In this document: positions 1 through 7,647 of the stretch, in pieces
Numbering within the stretch: position 1 is the stretch's first letter
How the letters are laid out: each line of letters starts with the position of its first letter
Assembly (NCBI RefSeq): GCF_020622265.1
Contig: NZ_JACNMQ010000006.1
Span: 147,732 to 211,731 of the forward strand
DNA from: Halomonas sp. M20
GTDB taxonomy: Bacteria; Pseudomonadota; Gammaproteobacteria; Pseudomonadales; Halomonadaceae
Direction: 5' to 3'
Length of the DNA stretch: 64,000 nucleotides
Notes under the pieces: model-generated
Told to the model about the DNA's origin: nothing
Seen by the model: only the letters and a program-made list of their open reading frames with translations
The model's database searches: none
Translations under genes and position numbers: made by a program

Positions 1-2
1 TG

Positions 3-476
3 GGGTTCTTTCTCTACCGCGGCTTGGGAATGGATCCCAGCGCACGCGATTCGGCACTGCTGGCTCAGAAGTTTCCGGCCTTTAGCCTCTCAACGCTGAA
101 AGATCCCTCACGCCACGTCGATGAGTCCCTACTGGAAGGTGAAATAACCCTGGTTAATGTCTGGGCCGAGTGGTGCCCGACCTGCAAGGAGGAAATGCCT
201 CAGTTGCTGACACTGGCCGAACGTGGCGTGCGCTTGGTTGGCATCAACTACAAGGACACCCGTGCCAAGGGGCAGGAGTTTCTTGACGAGTTCGGCGACC
301 CTTTCGAAGTCAATATCTTCGATCCGGATGGCGACCTGGGTTTCGAACTCGGCGTCTACGGCGTGCCGGAGACCTTCCTCGTCTATACCAAGAGCATTAT
401 CCGCTATAAGCACACGGGCTATATCACTCCCGGGGATGTCGAGCAGGTCATGAAGGAGGTGGAAAAATGGCAGTAA
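3..476 (+). CDS. CcmG/DsbE-like thioredoxin-fold protein, 5' end outside window
   Basis: Periplasmic membrane-anchored thiol-disulfide reductase of the TlpA/CcmG/DsbE group. The reading frame is open to the left edge and begins GFFLYRGLGMDPS, which matches the stretch just after the N-terminal membrane anchor of CcmG, so the gene is cut by the window and the internal TTG at 24 is probably not the true start. The active site is WCPTC, about 48 residues from that TTG, and the cis-Pro loop appears as GVYGVPETFLV. It lies upstream of lgt and a DsbD N-terminal domain, which suggests an electron relay for copper or cytochrome maturation. The assignment to the family is firm; the exact partner is inferred. 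Confidence 0.85.
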   Translation, partial: GFFLYRGLGMDPSARDSALLAQKFPAFSLSTLKDPSRHVDESLLEGEITLVNVWAEWCPTCKEEMPQLLTLAERGVRLVGINYKDTRAKGQEFLDEFGDPFEVNIFDPDGDLGFELGVYGVPETFLVYTKSIIRYKHTGYITPGDVEQVMKEVEKWQ

Positions 477-547
477 TGAGTCGTCGAGCGTGCTGGAAAT
501 TGCTTTTGTTGATAGCGCGACCGGTAACGGTCATATAAGGAAAACAC

Positions 548-1360
548 ATGCTGCAATACCCTCAGATCGATCCTGTGGCCATCTCCCTGGGGCCGGTACA
601 GATTCACTGGTATGGCCTGATGTATGTGGTCGGCCTGGCCGCCGCTTGGTGGCTGGGGCGCCGTCGTGCCCACCGCCTGGGCCTGAGTCATGACGATATC
701 GGCGACCTGATCTTCTACGGCGCCCTGGGGATCATCCTCGGGGGTCGCCTGGGCTATGCGCTGTTCTATGGGTTCGAGCAACTGCTGGCCAACCCCCTGT
801 GGCTCTTCAGAATCTGGGACGGCGGCATGAGCTTCCATGGCGGCCTGGCCGGCGTGCTAATCGCCGCCCTGTTGTTTGCCCGCAAGAAGCGCCTCGCCTT
901 CTTTCAGCTGACCGATTTCATCGCCCCCCTGGTGCCTATCGGCCTGGGGGCCGGGCGACTCGGCAACTTCATCAATCACGAACTGCCGGGGCGCGTCAGC
1001 GAGGTGCCTTGGGCCATGGTGTTTCCGCCCATGATGGGGCTGGGCCCGGAACCACGCCATCCCTCGGCACTCTACGAATTTGCCCTGGAGGGGGTCGTAC
1101 TGTTCGGGGTGCTGTGGTGGCTGTCGAGCCAGCCACGCCGGCGGGGCACGATCTCCGGGCTGTTCCTGCTGCTCTATGGCGCCTTCCGCTTCGCCGTGGA
1201 GTTCGTGCGACTGCCCGATCCTCAACTGGGGTTCATCGCCTTCGGCTGGCTGACCATGGGACAACTGTTGACCCTGCCGATGCTCATCGCGGGCCTGGCG
1301 CTGGTCATCTGGGCGAGGCGTCAGCCGGTGGATGACGCCAAGGCGGCGGTGGCCTCATGA
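548..1360 (+). CDS. lgt: Prolipoprotein diacylglyceryl transferase
   Basis: Inner-membrane enzyme that moves the diacylglyceryl group of phosphatidylglycerol to the lipobox cysteine of prolipoproteins. The 270-aa protein has about seven hydrophobic segments and the Lgt signature around [16 protein letters not shown]. The N-terminus [18 protein letters not shown] is typical. An AAGG-like ribosome site (ataaggaaaac) precedes the ATG. It overlaps the next gene by 4 nt, so the two are probably translated together. A copy inside a copper/thiol cluster is likely an accessory lgt rather than the housekeeping one, which is an inference because the rest of the genome is not visible. Confidence 0.95.
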   Translation: MLQYPQIDPVAISLGPVQIHWYGLMYVVGLAAAWWLGRRRAHRLGLSHDDIGDLIFYGALGIILGGRLGYALFYGFEQLLANPLWLFRIWDGGMSFHGGLAGVLIAALLFARKKRLAFFQLTDFIAPLVPIGLGAGRLGNFINHELPGRVSEVPWAMVFPPMMGLGPEPRHPSALYEFALEGVVLFGVLWWLSSQPRRRGTISGLFLLLYGAFRFAVEFVRLPDPQLGFIAFGWLTMGQLLTLPMLIAGLALVIWARRQPVDDAKAAVAS

Positions 1361-1898
1361 ACACGGCCCTCGCTTCTCTGCTGGTTGCGCTGCTCGTCGC
1401 CACACCGGTAGCGGCCCGTGAGGGGATTCCCTTGGGCGGTGACAAGAGCAATCCCTTCAGTGATTTGGTTCAGGGGCAATTCCTGCCGGCTAAAGAAGCC
1501 TTCCAGGCCAGCGCCTGGCGAGACGATGAGCGGCTCTACGTCGGCTTCCTCAATGCCGAGGACTATTACCTTCATCGCCACCAATTCGCCCTGGACAGCC
1601 GCTCCCGGGCGTCAGTGTCGGTGAGCTGGCATTGCCACCCGGGGAACGCATGGTGCATGCCTCGCTGGGGGAGATCCGCGTGTTCCATGACCGGGTGGTA
1701 TTCAGTGCGCCCATCGAGGCGAGCGGAGCCACTCGCGAGCCGCTGACCATCACGGTGACCTTTCAGGGCTGTTCCGACCGGGGACTGTGTTACCCGCCCG
1801 AACAGGTCGAGCTCGAAGCGCTTCACGGGTCGCCTCCCGCGGCCTTTGCCACCCCCTCCCCTCGTGATACGGCGGATAATCCCAACGGAGCACCTTGA
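1357..1898 (+). pseudogene. DsbD N-terminal (alpha) domain, frameshifted
   Basis: Reads as a secreted protein with a signal peptide (residues 1-20, ending VAAREG) and then the DsbD alpha-domain pattern FLPAKEAF, YVGFLNAEDYYLHRHQFAL. The frame is lost near 1605-1610, in a run of C and G. From there the homologous text continues one frame over as VGELALPPGERMVHASLGE and ends with TFQGCSDRGLCYPPEQVELE, which carries the two redox cysteines. One missing base would explain it. The frame-corrected product stops at 1898 and has no membrane or C-terminal domain, so this was a stand-alone DsbD-alpha protein paired with a separate CcdA-like partner. A sequencing error is the main alternative to a real pseudogene. 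Confidence 0.8.
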
Positions 1899-1925
1899 AT
1901 GGATCCCACCGACCTGAGCCTGCCG
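1886..1925 (+). repeat. Left copy of 40-bp imperfect direct repeat
   Basis: This copy spans the last codons and stop of the DsbD-alpha frame and the first nine codons of a TauE-like gene (ATG at 1899, MDPTDLSLP, then a stop after SWGNTA). It matches 3041-3080 at 38 of 40 positions. The two copies bracket the metallo-beta-lactamase gene. Confidence 0.9.
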
Positions 1926-2073
1926 TCTTGGGGAAACACTGCATAATCCCCGTCGCAGCTTCGGGAGATACGGCGCGGGGTGGAAAGTGGCATTGATAAC
2001 ATCTGCAAGAGCCCCTTTTCATATTTCTTTTTAAGCTACCTTGGAACGGAATCAAAGGAAGAGGAGAGAAAGC

Positions 2074-2985
2074 ATGCGTACCTTTCGACACTCACCAGGC
2101 AGGCCAGACGTGGCCGGCTTCTACGATCCAAGAACCTCCAGTGTGCAGTACGTGGTAAGCGACCCATCAACCCGGCGCTGCGCGATCATCGATCCGGTGC
2201 TGGACTTTGATGAAAAATCCGGAGCCACAGCGACACATCATGCCGATGAATTACTTGATTACGTGGCAGCCCAGAGACTCGAGGTAGAATGGATCCTCGA
2301 TACCCATCCTCATGCCGACCACTTCTCGGCAGCGCAATACCTAAAAGAGAAAACTGGGGCGCCTATGGCGATCGGAAGTTATGTCACGAAGGTCCAGGCT
2401 TTGTGGAAGGATATCTACAATTGGCCCGACTTTCCGGCCGATGGCCATCAGTGGGATCACCTCTTCAACGAAGGCGACACATTCAAGATCGGTGAGGTCG
2501 AAAGTCATGTGATGCACTCTCCGGGGCATACATTGGCCTCGATCACCTATGTTATCGGCGATGCCGCTTTTATTCACGATACGCTGTTCCAGCCCGATGG
2601 CGGAACGGCGCGTGCCGATTTCCCCGGGGGTAACGCTCACAAGCTCTGGAACTCCATCCAGGCCATACTGGCATTGCCGGATGATACCCGGCTCTTTACG
2701 GGGCATGACTACATGCCCGGCGATCGTGAACCGGGGTGGGAAAGCACGGTACGCAGCCAGCGAGAAAGCAATATCCATCTTTGTCACGGATTGACTGCTG
2801 AGGGTTACGTGGCCATGCGTAACGAGCGGGATGCCGGGCTGCCCATGCCGAAGCTGATCCTGCCTTCACTACAGGTCAATATCCGCGGTGGCGCTCTTCC
2901 TGAACCGGAAGAGAACGGCCAGCGCTATCTCAAAATTCCTCTTGATGCCCTGCCCGAAGCTACCTGGGGCAAAGCACGCAACTGA
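2074..2985 (+). CDS. MBL-fold hydrolase, persulfide dioxygenase-like
   Basis: A 303-aa metallo-beta-lactamase-fold protein of the ETHE1/Blh persulfide dioxygenase type, which oxidises glutathione persulfide to sulfite. The metal motif is THPHADH (residues 77-83), followed by HSPGHTLAS, the D-T-L-F-Q segment and TGHDYMPG, giving the usual His/Asp ligands. The ATG at 2074 is chosen over an upstream TTG because GAGGAGAG sits 4-11 nt before it. The gene lies alone between two 40-bp direct repeats, within a gene pair that has been split. It would connect sulfur oxidation to the sulfite-exporter-like protein next door, although that gene is damaged. No in-frame damage is seen in this gene. Confidence 0.88.
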   Translation: MRTFRHSPGRPDVAGFYDPRTSSVQYVVSDPSTRRCAIIDPVLDFDEKSGATATHHADELLDYVAAQRLEVEWILDTHPHADHFSAAQYLKEKTGAPMAIGSYVTKVQALWKDIYNWPDFPADGHQWDHLFNEGDTFKIGEVESHVMHSPGHTLASITYVIGDAAFIHDTLFQPDGGTARADFPGGNAHKLWNSIQAILALPDDTRLFTGHDYMPGDREPGWESTVRSQRESNIHLCHGLTAEGYVAMRNERDAGLPMPKLILPSLQVNIRGGALPEPEENGQRYLKIPLDALPEATWGKARN

Positions 2986-3040
2986 TACTTTAGCCAATTT
3001 TGCGCGGCGGCCTTCCGCCTGATGCGGCATAAAGACAAAC

Positions 3041-3080
3041 CGGAGTACCTTGAATGGATCCCACCGGCCTGAGCCTGCCG
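3041..3080 (+). repeat. Right copy of 40-bp imperfect direct repeat
   Basis: Second copy of the DsbD-stop/TauE-start junction, with two mismatches to 1886-1925. It contains the ATG at 3054 of the right-hand TauE-like gene. Confidence 0.9.
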
Positions 3081-3690
3081 CCGCTGACGGCGGCCTGGGC
3101 GCCTGGCGGGCCTGTTGCTCGGCTACAACTTGGGCCGCATCACCAGCTATATGACTGCCGGTGCCCTGGTGGCGCTGCTCGGTTCCGTGCTCAACCATGC
3201 CCTGGACGGCATCGCCCTGGCACTACGTATCCTGGCGGCGGTCATGCTGATTCTGATGGCCCTGTACATCGCCAACTGGTGGAGAGGCTTGCTGCATGTC
3301 GAGGCCCTGGGGCGCTCGCTCTGGCGCCGTATCGAGCCGCTCGGTCGACGCTTGTTGCCCGTGGTGAAGGTGCCACAGGCCTTCGCGCTGGGGTCGATCT
3401 GGGGCTGGATGCCCTGTGGGCTGATCTATTCGATGCTGGCCTGGAGTCTGGCCGTGGCCGAGCCGCTGCGTGCCGCGGCGATGATGGGGGCCTTCGGGCT
3501 CGGCACCCTGCCCGTCGTCCTGGCGACCGGTGTGGCCGCGCGTCGCGTCTCGCTCTGGATTCGTCATCCGGCGACCCGCACGATGGCGGCGTTGCTGATC
3601 ATGGCGTTTGCCGTCTGGCAGCTCTGGCATCTGTCATCCATGACCGGTATGGACGATATGGCCGGCGGCATGACGCCGTCGCCTCACTGA
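3054..3690 (+). pseudogene. TauE/SafE-family (UreH/CcoI-like) membrane protein, N-terminal deletion
   Basis: The TauE/SafE-type transporter family includes sulfite exporters and copper/cytochrome-assembly proteins. The frame from the ATG at 3054 gives MDPTGLSLPPLTAAW and then loses homology. The family text resumes one frame over as RLAGLLLGYNLGRITSY and runs to 3690 with several hydrophobic segments and GWMPCGLIYSML. The missing stretch is where the first helix and its Cys motif normally lie, so a deletion with a frame change seems to have removed a few dozen residues. A TTG at 3115 could still start a 191-aa remnant. The end overlaps the convergent MerR gene by 7 nt. Confidence 0.75.
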
Positions 3691-4121
3691 TGACCACGCT
3701 GAGTCGTCCCATCCTGTTGCCGCGTCAGCTCTGCCATCAGTTGGTTGAGGCTGGGCGCTTTGGTAGTGTCACGAAACTCGGCGTGCGAACGTCGCCTGGC
3801 TCGTTCCAGCCAACTTGCCAGGGTCTGCAGCTCTCGAACGCGCGAGTGGATAAGAGGTAAGCTCTCGGCCAGCCGGTCAACCCTGTCGACAGGCAAAGTG
3901 TTATCTCGTTCCGCGCGTACCAGTACCTCTTTGATTTCCTTGAGGCTGAGACCCAGACAACGCAGGCAGTCGATAAGACGAAGCCGCCCCAGCGCCTCTT
4001 CGTCATAGAGCTGATAGTCGTTGCGTGGATCCCGCCGCGACGGTAACAAGCCTTCTCGCGTGTAGTGGCGCACCGTTTCGGCGGTGACGCCACCAGCGCG
4101 GGCCAGTTCGCTGACGCGCAT
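3684..4121 (-). CDS. MerR-family transcriptional regulator
   Basis: A 145-aa regulator with the N-terminal winged HTH (MRVSELARAGGVTAETVRHYTREGLL, residues 1-26, shown here as one span of 26 only by position; key residues are V3, T14, R18, Y20 and R22), the Y-x-x-Y-D-E segment and LGLSLKEIKEVL, followed by a dimerisation helix. MerR proteins unwind promoters whose spacer is 19-20 bp. The metal-binding Cys residues that CueR, ZntR or MerR carry near residues 112-120 are absent; the only cysteines are in DCLRC before the helix. The inducer is therefore unclear. Its start faces a MerR-type promoter at 4246-4276, so it is the likely regulator of the genes to the right. Confidence 0.88.
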   Translation of the reverse strand: MRVSELARAGGVTAETVRHYTREGLLPSRRDPRNDYQLYDEEALGRLRLIDCLRCLGLSLKEIKEVLVRAERDNTLPVDRVDRLAESLPLIHSRVRELQTLASWLERARRRSHAEFRDTTKAPSLNQLMAELTRQQDGTTQRGHQ

Positions 4122-4151
4122 TGATCTACCCTCTACTACGTGTCTGAGAGC

Positions 4152-4183
4152 AGTCTACAACCGCGGGGCTGCCCAAGGGTCAA
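4152..4183 (-). promoter_or_regulatory. Possible merR promoter with 20-bp spacer
   Basis: On the minus strand, TTGACC (4178-4183) and TAGACT (4152-4157) are separated by 20 bp, 31 nt upstream of the merR ATG. The long spacer is like that of MerR-controlled promoters, which would fit autoregulation. No clear dyad is visible between the boxes. Confidence 0.35.
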
Positions 4184-4245
4184 GGCCGCTGCCAGGCCTT
4201 CGCCGACGAGCAACCCATGCCGGCGCGGAGGCCTAAAAATAGGGC

Positions 4246-4276
4246 TTGACCTTGAAGTGGGCTTTAAGGATACCTT
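4246..4276 (+). promoter_or_regulatory. MerR-type promoter with 19-bp spacer and internal dyad
   Basis: TTGACC (4246-4251) and TACCTT (4271-4276) are 19 bp apart. The spacer contains the dyad CCTTGAAG-TGGG-(C)TTTAAGG, with 7 of 8 positions matched. Elongated 19-bp spacers with a centred dyad are the hallmark of promoters activated by MerR-family proteins. It points toward the Met-rich gene at 4375 and probably the SCO/DUF411/TlpA genes behind it. Confidence 0.7.
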
Positions 4277-4374
4277 TCCAGCAAGTAGCCACGCTGCGAA
4301 TGTTGAAACCAAGGTCAAACCTTCCCACCCTCGCGGATGGATAGGTGATTCCCAGGAAGATAGAGGAGAGTGTC

Positions 4375-4629
4375 ATGCGGAAACGTCATACTGCGATCCT
4401 GACTGCCGCCATCATCGTTACCGGTAGCCTCGGGGCGGGCTCGCTCCTTGCACAGGAAGAGAGTCAGCAGGAGCCAATGGAAGGTCAGGGCATGCAGGGC
4501 AACATGATGCAGGAAGGTGGCATGCACGGCATGATGGGGATGATGAGTGAAATGAATGCCATGATGGAAAAATGCAATGCCATGATGGACAAGATGCAGC
4601 AGGGTCATGAGAGTGACAGTAACGCCTGA
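4375..4629 (+). CDS. Small Met-rich secreted protein, likely periplasmic copper binder
   Basis: An 84-aa product starting MRKRHTAILTAAIIV, with a Sec signal peptide ending near SLLAQEE. The mature part is packed with Met, Gly, Gln and His (MQGNMMQEGGMHGMMGMM). Met-rich motifs of this kind bind Cu(I)/Ag(I) in periplasmic copper-handling proteins. The ATG at 4375 has GAGGAGA 6 nt upstream; an in-frame ATG at 4345 would spoil the signal peptide. It is the first gene after the MerR-type promoter. It is not a close match to a named family that I can identify. Confidence 0.8.
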   Translation: MRKRHTAILTAAIIVTGSLGAGSLLAQEESQQEPMEGQGMQGNMMQEGGMHGMMGMMSEMNAMMEKCNAMMDKMQQGHESDSNA

Positions 4630-4703
4630 CAGTATATGGGCCCGGCTGCTCCACATAGGAGCAGCTGAGTTACGGTTTTGATGATGCGAGCGGAGGACGG
4701 CCT

Positions 4704-5399
4704 TTGAGTAAAAGCATCTATGCTCCGTTAGCCATTCTTTTGCTGGTGACAAATTCTCCATCCTTCGCTCATTCCCTCGAAGAGGCCGAGGAGACGTTGC
4801 AGGAGCGGGAGCGCTACGCCCAGTTTGTCGACCAGCCAGCGCCGGCATTTTCCTTGACCGATGCTGACGGTAATACCGTGTCGTCCTCTGACCTGAAAGA
4901 AAGCGTCGTGGTGCTCAATTTCATCTACACCCGCTGCCAGGAAGCCTGCCCTGTGCATATGAACCTGATTGCCGAGGTGCAGGAACGAGTCAGCGACGCC
5001 GGCCTGAGTGAGGCGGTCGAGTTCATTACCATCGCCACCGACAGCGAAGATATCGTCGGCACCCGGGAAAACATGCGAGCCTATGGCAAGAACTTCGACC
5101 TGGACTCCGCCAACTGGCGCTTTCTATATCGTGACGAAGGCGATCCGGCCGACACCACACGCCAGATCGCAGAAGCCTATGGCCTCCGGTTCGACGACGT
5201 GGCGGAGGGCGTCCAGGCCCATGGCGTCGTGACCCATGTTATCGATCCGTCGGGGCGTATGCGGGCTCGCTTTCATGGCCTCGAATTCGATCCGGAGCAC
5301 CTGGTTTCGTATGTACGGGTACTGGCAGAAGGACCAGAGACATTATCCACTGGCACCTGGGACCGTATCCGTCATTACGTTACCGATATCGTTAACTAA
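4704..5399 (+). CDS. SCO1/SenC family copper-binding thioredoxin-fold protein
   Basis: A 231-aa periplasmic protein with a signal peptide (residues 1-22) and the SCO domain. The copper ligands are CQEAC (C78 and C82, spacing CxxxC) and the downstream His in GVVTHVIDPSG. SCO proteins deliver copper to the CuA site of cytochrome oxidase or act as thiol oxidoreductases. Translation is taken from a TTG at 4704 because GGAGGA lies 6 nt upstream and the signal peptide starts there. It follows the Met-rich gene by 74 nt in the same direction and probably shares its transcript. Confidence 0.9.
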   Translation: MSKSIYAPLAILLLVTNSPSFAHSLEEAEETLQERERYAQFVDQPAPAFSLTDADGNTVSSSDLKESVVVLNFIYTRCQEACPVHMNLIAEVQERVSDAGLSEAVEFITIATDSEDIVGTRENMRAYGKNFDLDSANWRFLYRDEGDPADTTRQIAEAYGLRFDDVAEGVQAHGVVTHVIDPSGRMRARFHGLEFDPEHLVSYVRVLAEGPETLSTGTWDRIRHYVTDIVN

Positions 5400-5463
5400 A
5401 TTCCGCGAGACAATGCTCAACGGCATCATCGCTCATTTCACGACCTCCTCGGAGACTCCGCAT

Positions 5464-5904
5464 ATGAAGTATGGGAAAACACTGGCCATCGCTTCTCTTT
5501 TGACCTTTCCCCTCTCGGGACTGGCAGCCGAGACATCGGCCACTCTCTACAAGAACCCCAACTGTGGCTGCTGTGCCGAATATGCCAAGTATCTCGAACA
5601 GAACGGGTTCGAGGTGGAAACGATCGATACCCATGATCTTGCACAGCTGAAAACCGAGCACAATGTGCCCGAGAAACTGCATGGCTGCCACACCACGCTG
5701 ATTGGCGACTATGTCTTCGAAGGCCACGTTCCCGTGGCAAGCGTTAGCCAGGTGCTCGAAGAGACGCCCTTTATCAAAGGCTTGAGCGTGCCCGGCATGC
5801 CCCTCGGCTCGCCGGGAATGTCGGGCGAGAAACAAGGCCCGCTCGAGGTCTACACCTTGGCCTTTCAGCCGACCGAAACTCCGGACATCTACGCCACCCA
5901 CTGA
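5464..5904 (+). CDS. DUF411 metal-binding protein
   Basis: A 146-aa secreted protein. A signal peptide (residues 1-22, GLAAETS) precedes the DUF411 core with NPNCGCCAEY (C34, C36, C37), LHGCHTTLIGDYVFEGHVP and the C-terminal GLSVPGMPLGSPGM. DUF411 proteins occur in copper and silver resistance clusters and are thought to bind these metals, but their exact role is not settled. The frame is open further upstream, but the ATG at 5464 gives a clean signal sequence and a weak GGAGA site precedes it. Confidence 0.88.
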   Translation: MKYGKTLAIASLLTFPLSGLAAETSATLYKNPNCGCCAEYAKYLEQNGFEVETIDTHDLAQLKTEHNVPEKLHGCHTTLIGDYVFEGHVPVASVSQVLEETPFIKGLSVPGMPLGSPGMSGEKQGPLEVYTLAFQPTETPDIYATH

Positions 5905-5916
5905 AGGTAAGCGCTG

Positions 5917-6483
5917 GTGATTGGGAAACGGATCGCAACCAGGTGGCTAGTGGTGGCACTGCTGATGGCCATGGCCAAGATAGCCGCCGCCACGCCTCCT
6001 GAACGCCTGGGGCCACAGGGCTTTCTTCTCTGGGAAAGCCCGCGCGACGTAACTAACATCCGCTTCGAGGATGACACAGGTTCCCCACTGACCCTGGCTG
6101 ACTTCGAAGGTAAGCAGGTTTTGCTCAACATCTGGGCGACCTGGTGTGGCCCTTGCCGTGAGGAGATGCCCACCCTGGATGCCCTCCAGGCCGAATTGGG
6201 GGGACTGGATTTCGAGGTCGTTGCGCTCTCGATCGATCGCAAAGGTCTCGAGGTCGTCAATGAGTTCTATCAGGAGGTGGGGATCGAGCATCTTTCCCCC
6301 TATGTCGATCGAACCGGCATGGCCAGCGCGGATCTTGGTGCCGTGGGGATTCCCACGACGCTGCTGCTCGACCGCCTGGGTAGGGAGCTTGGACGCCTGG
6401 TCGGGGAAGCCGAATGGGATACCCCTGAGATGATCGAGTTTCTGACCGAAACGATAGACGCCACCAAAGAGGAAGCGCCATGA
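5917..6483 (+). CDS. TlpA-family periplasmic thiol-disulfide reductase
   Basis: A 188-aa protein with an N-terminal signal or anchor (residues 4-25) and a thioredoxin fold with WCGPC (C77, C80) and the cis-Pro loop VGIPTTLLLD. TlpA-like proteins keep SCO and CuA cysteines reduced, which fits the SCO gene upstream and the CcdA gene downstream. Start is GTG at 5917, preceded by GAAGGTAA. The stop overlaps the next gene's ATG (ATGA), so the two are translationally coupled. Confidence 0.9.
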   Translation: MIGKRIATRWLVVALLMAMAKIAAATPPERLGPQGFLLWESPRDVTNIRFEDDTGSPLTLADFEGKQVLLNIWATWCGPCREEMPTLDALQAELGGLDFEVVALSIDRKGLEVVNEFYQEVGIEHLSPYVDRTGMASADLGAVGIPTTLLLDRLGRELGRLVGEAEWDTPEMIEFLTETIDATKEEAP

Positions 6484-6863
6484 GTTGCTGTGACGACAAG
6501 ACCCCACAGGGGCAGCAGAAAGCCGGACTGACAGGCCTGCTGACGGGTCCCCGCCGCTGGATGCTGTTGGGTGCCGTGGTCGTGGCTGGTGGCCTGGCCA
6601 TGGGCTGGGATCAACTGGTCCTGCTGGGGATCGCCCCTATCCTGGTGAGCCTCTTGCCTTGCCTCGTCATGTGCGGCTTGGGGCTGTGCATGATGAAATG
6701 CAAGGACAAGAAAGGTAAGGCTACCGACCAGGGCGAAGCCACTGACGTGCAAGCCGGAGTGGAACCCGCTACTGAGGTATCCACGGAGACGGCATCCGCC
6801 CATCGCCAAGCAGCGGTTCACGAGGTGTCGTCCGAGCAGTCCAACTCCAAGTTCCAAGCCTAG
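6480..6863 (+). CDS. Cys-rich two-helix membrane protein, function unknown
   Basis: A 127-aa protein that I do not recognise by name. It begins MSCCDDK with a Cys pair. Two hydrophobic segments follow (about residues 28-41 and 46-66), the second with LPCLVMCGLGLCMMKC, four cysteines and three methionines near the membrane face. The remainder is a polar acidic tail. The arrangement suggests metal or thiol chemistry at the membrane. It is coupled to tlpA by an ATGA overlap and lies 17 nt before ccdA, so it sits in the middle of the redox operon. Confidence 0.75.
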   Translation: MSCCDDKTPQGQQKAGLTGLLTGPRRWMLLGAVVVAGGLAMGWDQLVLLGIAPILVSLLPCLVMCGLGLCMMKCKDKKGKATDQGEATDVQAGVEPATEVSTETASAHRQAAVHEVSSEQSNSKFQA

Positions 6864-6880
6864 CCACGGGATAAGGAGGG

Positions 6881-7624
6881 ATGCTGGAGATTGCCAATAT
6901 CGGCCTGGCGACGGCCTTTCTGGCGGGCTTGATTTCGTTCATTTCACCCTGCGTCTTGCCGCTCGTGCCTGGCTATCTCTCATTCGTGGCCGGGCGATCG
7001 CTTGGGCAGATACGGGAAGCGGACCGGCGCGAGCGGCTCCGGGTGTTGACCCAGTCGCTATGGTTCGTGCTGGGCTTCTCCACGGTATTTTTGATGCTGG
7101 GGGCCAGTGCCACGGCCATCGGTCGCCTACTGCTGGTCTATCGCCAGGAGGCGAACCTGGTCGGCGGTCTCATCGTCATCCTGTTCGGTGCCTTCATGAC
7201 CGGGCTCATCCCGCTGCACTGGTTACAGCGAGAATGGCGGTTTATCGACAAGCTCACGGAAAATGGCGGCGGGCGCGGTGCGGCTTATTTACTCGGCGTG
7301 GCGTTCGCCTTCGGCTGGACGCCCTGTATTGGTCCGATCTTGGGTGCCATCCTTACCGTTAGCGCTTCGACGGCCAATATTTCAAGCGGACTGGCGTTAC
7401 TGGGAATTTACTCGCTAGGCCTTGGCGTGCCATTTCTGCTGACTGCCGTTTCGCTCGACCGTTTCTTGCACCACCAGCAATTCCTGCGCCGCTGGGGCCG
7501 GGTCATGCATATGGCTGCCGGCCTGCTCATGATCCTGATGGGCATCTTGATGATCACCGGGCAACTGACCGAGCTGTCCTATTGGTTATTACGCACCTTC
7601 CCTGCGCTAGGCAGCATTGGCTAG
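6881..7624 (+). CDS. CcdA-type transmembrane thiol reductant transporter
   Basis: A 247-aa integral membrane protein with six hydrophobic segments. It moves reducing power from cytoplasmic thioredoxin to periplasmic acceptors. The two catalytic cysteines sit in the expected motifs FISPCVLPLVPG (C24) and FGWTPCIGPILG. AAGGAGG lies just before the ATG. Likely acceptors are the TlpA protein upstream and the CcmG-like protein and DsbD-alpha fragment further left, which together form a split DsbD system. Confidence 0.93.
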   Translation: MLEIANIGLATAFLAGLISFISPCVLPLVPGYLSFVAGRSLGQIREADRRERLRVLTQSLWFVLGFSTVFLMLGASATAIGRLLLVYRQEANLVGGLIVILFGAFMTGLIPLHWLQREWRFIDKLTENGGGRGAAYLLGVAFAFGWTPCIGPILGAILTVSASTANISSGLALLGIYSLGLGVPFLLTAVSLDRFLHHQQFLRRWGRVMHMAAGLLMILMGILMITGQLTELSYWLLRTFPALGSIG

Positions 7625-7647
7625 CCGTTATTCGAGGAATCACTGAT

